Assembly (NCBI GenBank): GCA_012961565.1
Contig: DTZC01000058.1
Location: 1-6,562 of the forward strand
Direction: 5' to 3'
Source of the DNA: Dehalococcoidia bacterium
GTDB taxonomy: Bacteria; Chloroflexota; Dehalococcoidia; GIF9; UBA5629
DNA: 6,562 nucleotides
Below, piece after piece: positions 6,368 to 6,562 of the stretch. The first letter of the stretch is position 1. Each line of letters starts with the position of its first letter. The notes under the pieces are model-generated. The model made no database searches. It had not been told where the DNA came from and worked only from the letters and a program-made list of their open reading frames with translations. The position numbers and the translations under genes were made by a program.

Positions 6368-6562
6368 CTGGTTACAATAATCATTGATGGTATCGAAGTC
6401 AAAGCTAAAAAGGGAACGAACATCCTCTGGGTAGCCCTGGACAATGGTCTCTACATCCCCAATTTATGTGCCGTGAGAGAGATGCACCCACCCTTCGCCT
6501 CCTGCCGCCTCTGCTTTGTGGAAATCGAAGGCAGGAGCGCCCCGGTAACAGCCTGTACTGAA
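6368..6562 (+). CDS. N-terminal [2Fe-2S] ferredoxin domain of a NuoG/HndD/formate dehydrogenase-type protein (3' truncated)
   Basis: The 65 visible codons encode a plant-type [2Fe-2S] fold of the kind that opens NuoG, HndD-like hydrogenases and NAD-linked formate dehydrogenase alpha subunits. It begins with the strand (L/M)VTIIIDG and continues with C34, C46-R-L-C49 and C63 (spacing C-x11-C-x2-C-x13-C), matching the cluster ligands of this group. The frame is open back to a TAG at 6335-6337 but contains no ATG, GTG or TTG before the domain. CTG at 6368, 9 nt after GGAGG, would give exactly the expected N-terminus. Alternatives are a sequencing error or a small indel separating it from the ATG at 6360. 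The gene follows the DUF123 gene closely and probably belongs to the mobB operon. With mobB upstream, a molybdopterin formate dehydrogenase-like product is the leading guess, but the catalytic part lies outside the window. Confidence 0.75.
   Translation, partial: MVTIIIDGIEVKAKKGTNILWVALDNGLYIPNLCAVREMHPPFASCRLCFVEIEGRSAPVTACTE

Noticed and set aside
1..6562. CRISPR array, insertion sequence or integration site
   Set aside because: No regularly spaced direct repeats, transposase frame or terminal inverted repeats are visible. The coding sequence is continuous metabolic operon DNA.

Overview
The window is a gene-dense stretch of an anaerobe's genome with all genes on the + strand. It holds eight genes, two of them cut by the window edges. 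The mix is an Mvh-type (group 3) [NiFe] hydrogenase, a ferredoxin-rich GltD-like flavoprotein, an Mrp-type ATPase, a molybdenum-cofactor gene and a NuoG/formate-dehydrogenase-type ferredoxin domain. It points to a strictly anaerobic, H2-metabolising prokaryote. Bacterial-type Shine-Dalgarno sites, the MobB/DUF123 genes and overall sequence style make me lean towards an uncultured bacterium such as Chloroflexota (Dehalococcoidia). That assignment is an impression, not something the window proves.

Region 1 (1-4024) is one tightly spaced operon. It runs: the C-terminal 362 residues of a pyridine-nucleotide/FAD oxidoreductase with cysteine-rich ferredoxin segments (1-1089), MvhD (1112-1516), the small hydrogenase subunit MvhG (1575-2540) and the large catalytic subunit MvhA (2561-4024). 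In methanogens, MvhAGD passes H2 electrons to HdrA. Here the gene next to mvhD is a GltD/NfnB-like flavoprotein instead, and no HdrB or HdrC is in view. The simplest reading is H2 -> MvhA (NiFe) -> MvhG clusters -> MvhD [2Fe-2S] -> ferredoxin domains and flavin -> NAD(P)(H) or ferredoxin.

Region 2 (4025-4243) is noncoding. It contains several inverted repeats ending in a good rho-independent terminator at 4132-4161, then a possible weak promoter. It separates the hydrogenase operon from what follows and may contain a structured RNA.

Region 3 (4244-6562) starts with an Mrp/ApbC-family P-loop ATPase that has lost the family's Fe-S-binding cysteines. After a 132-nt gap come mobB and a DUF123 GIY-YIG-type protein that overlap by 4 nt. 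Last is the start of a protein with a NuoG/formate-dehydrogenase-type [2Fe-2S] domain, which appears to begin at a CTG codon and runs off the window. MobB helps make the guanine dinucleotide form of the molybdenum cofactor, so the truncated last gene may be a molybdopterin oxidoreductase such as a formate dehydrogenase. This is inference from context.

The main points for a second look are the flavoprotein-MvhDGA partnership, the cysteine-poor Mrp homologue, an Arg-to-Asn change in the L1 motif of MvhA, the structured noncoding region after mvhA, and the apparent CTG start of the last gene.
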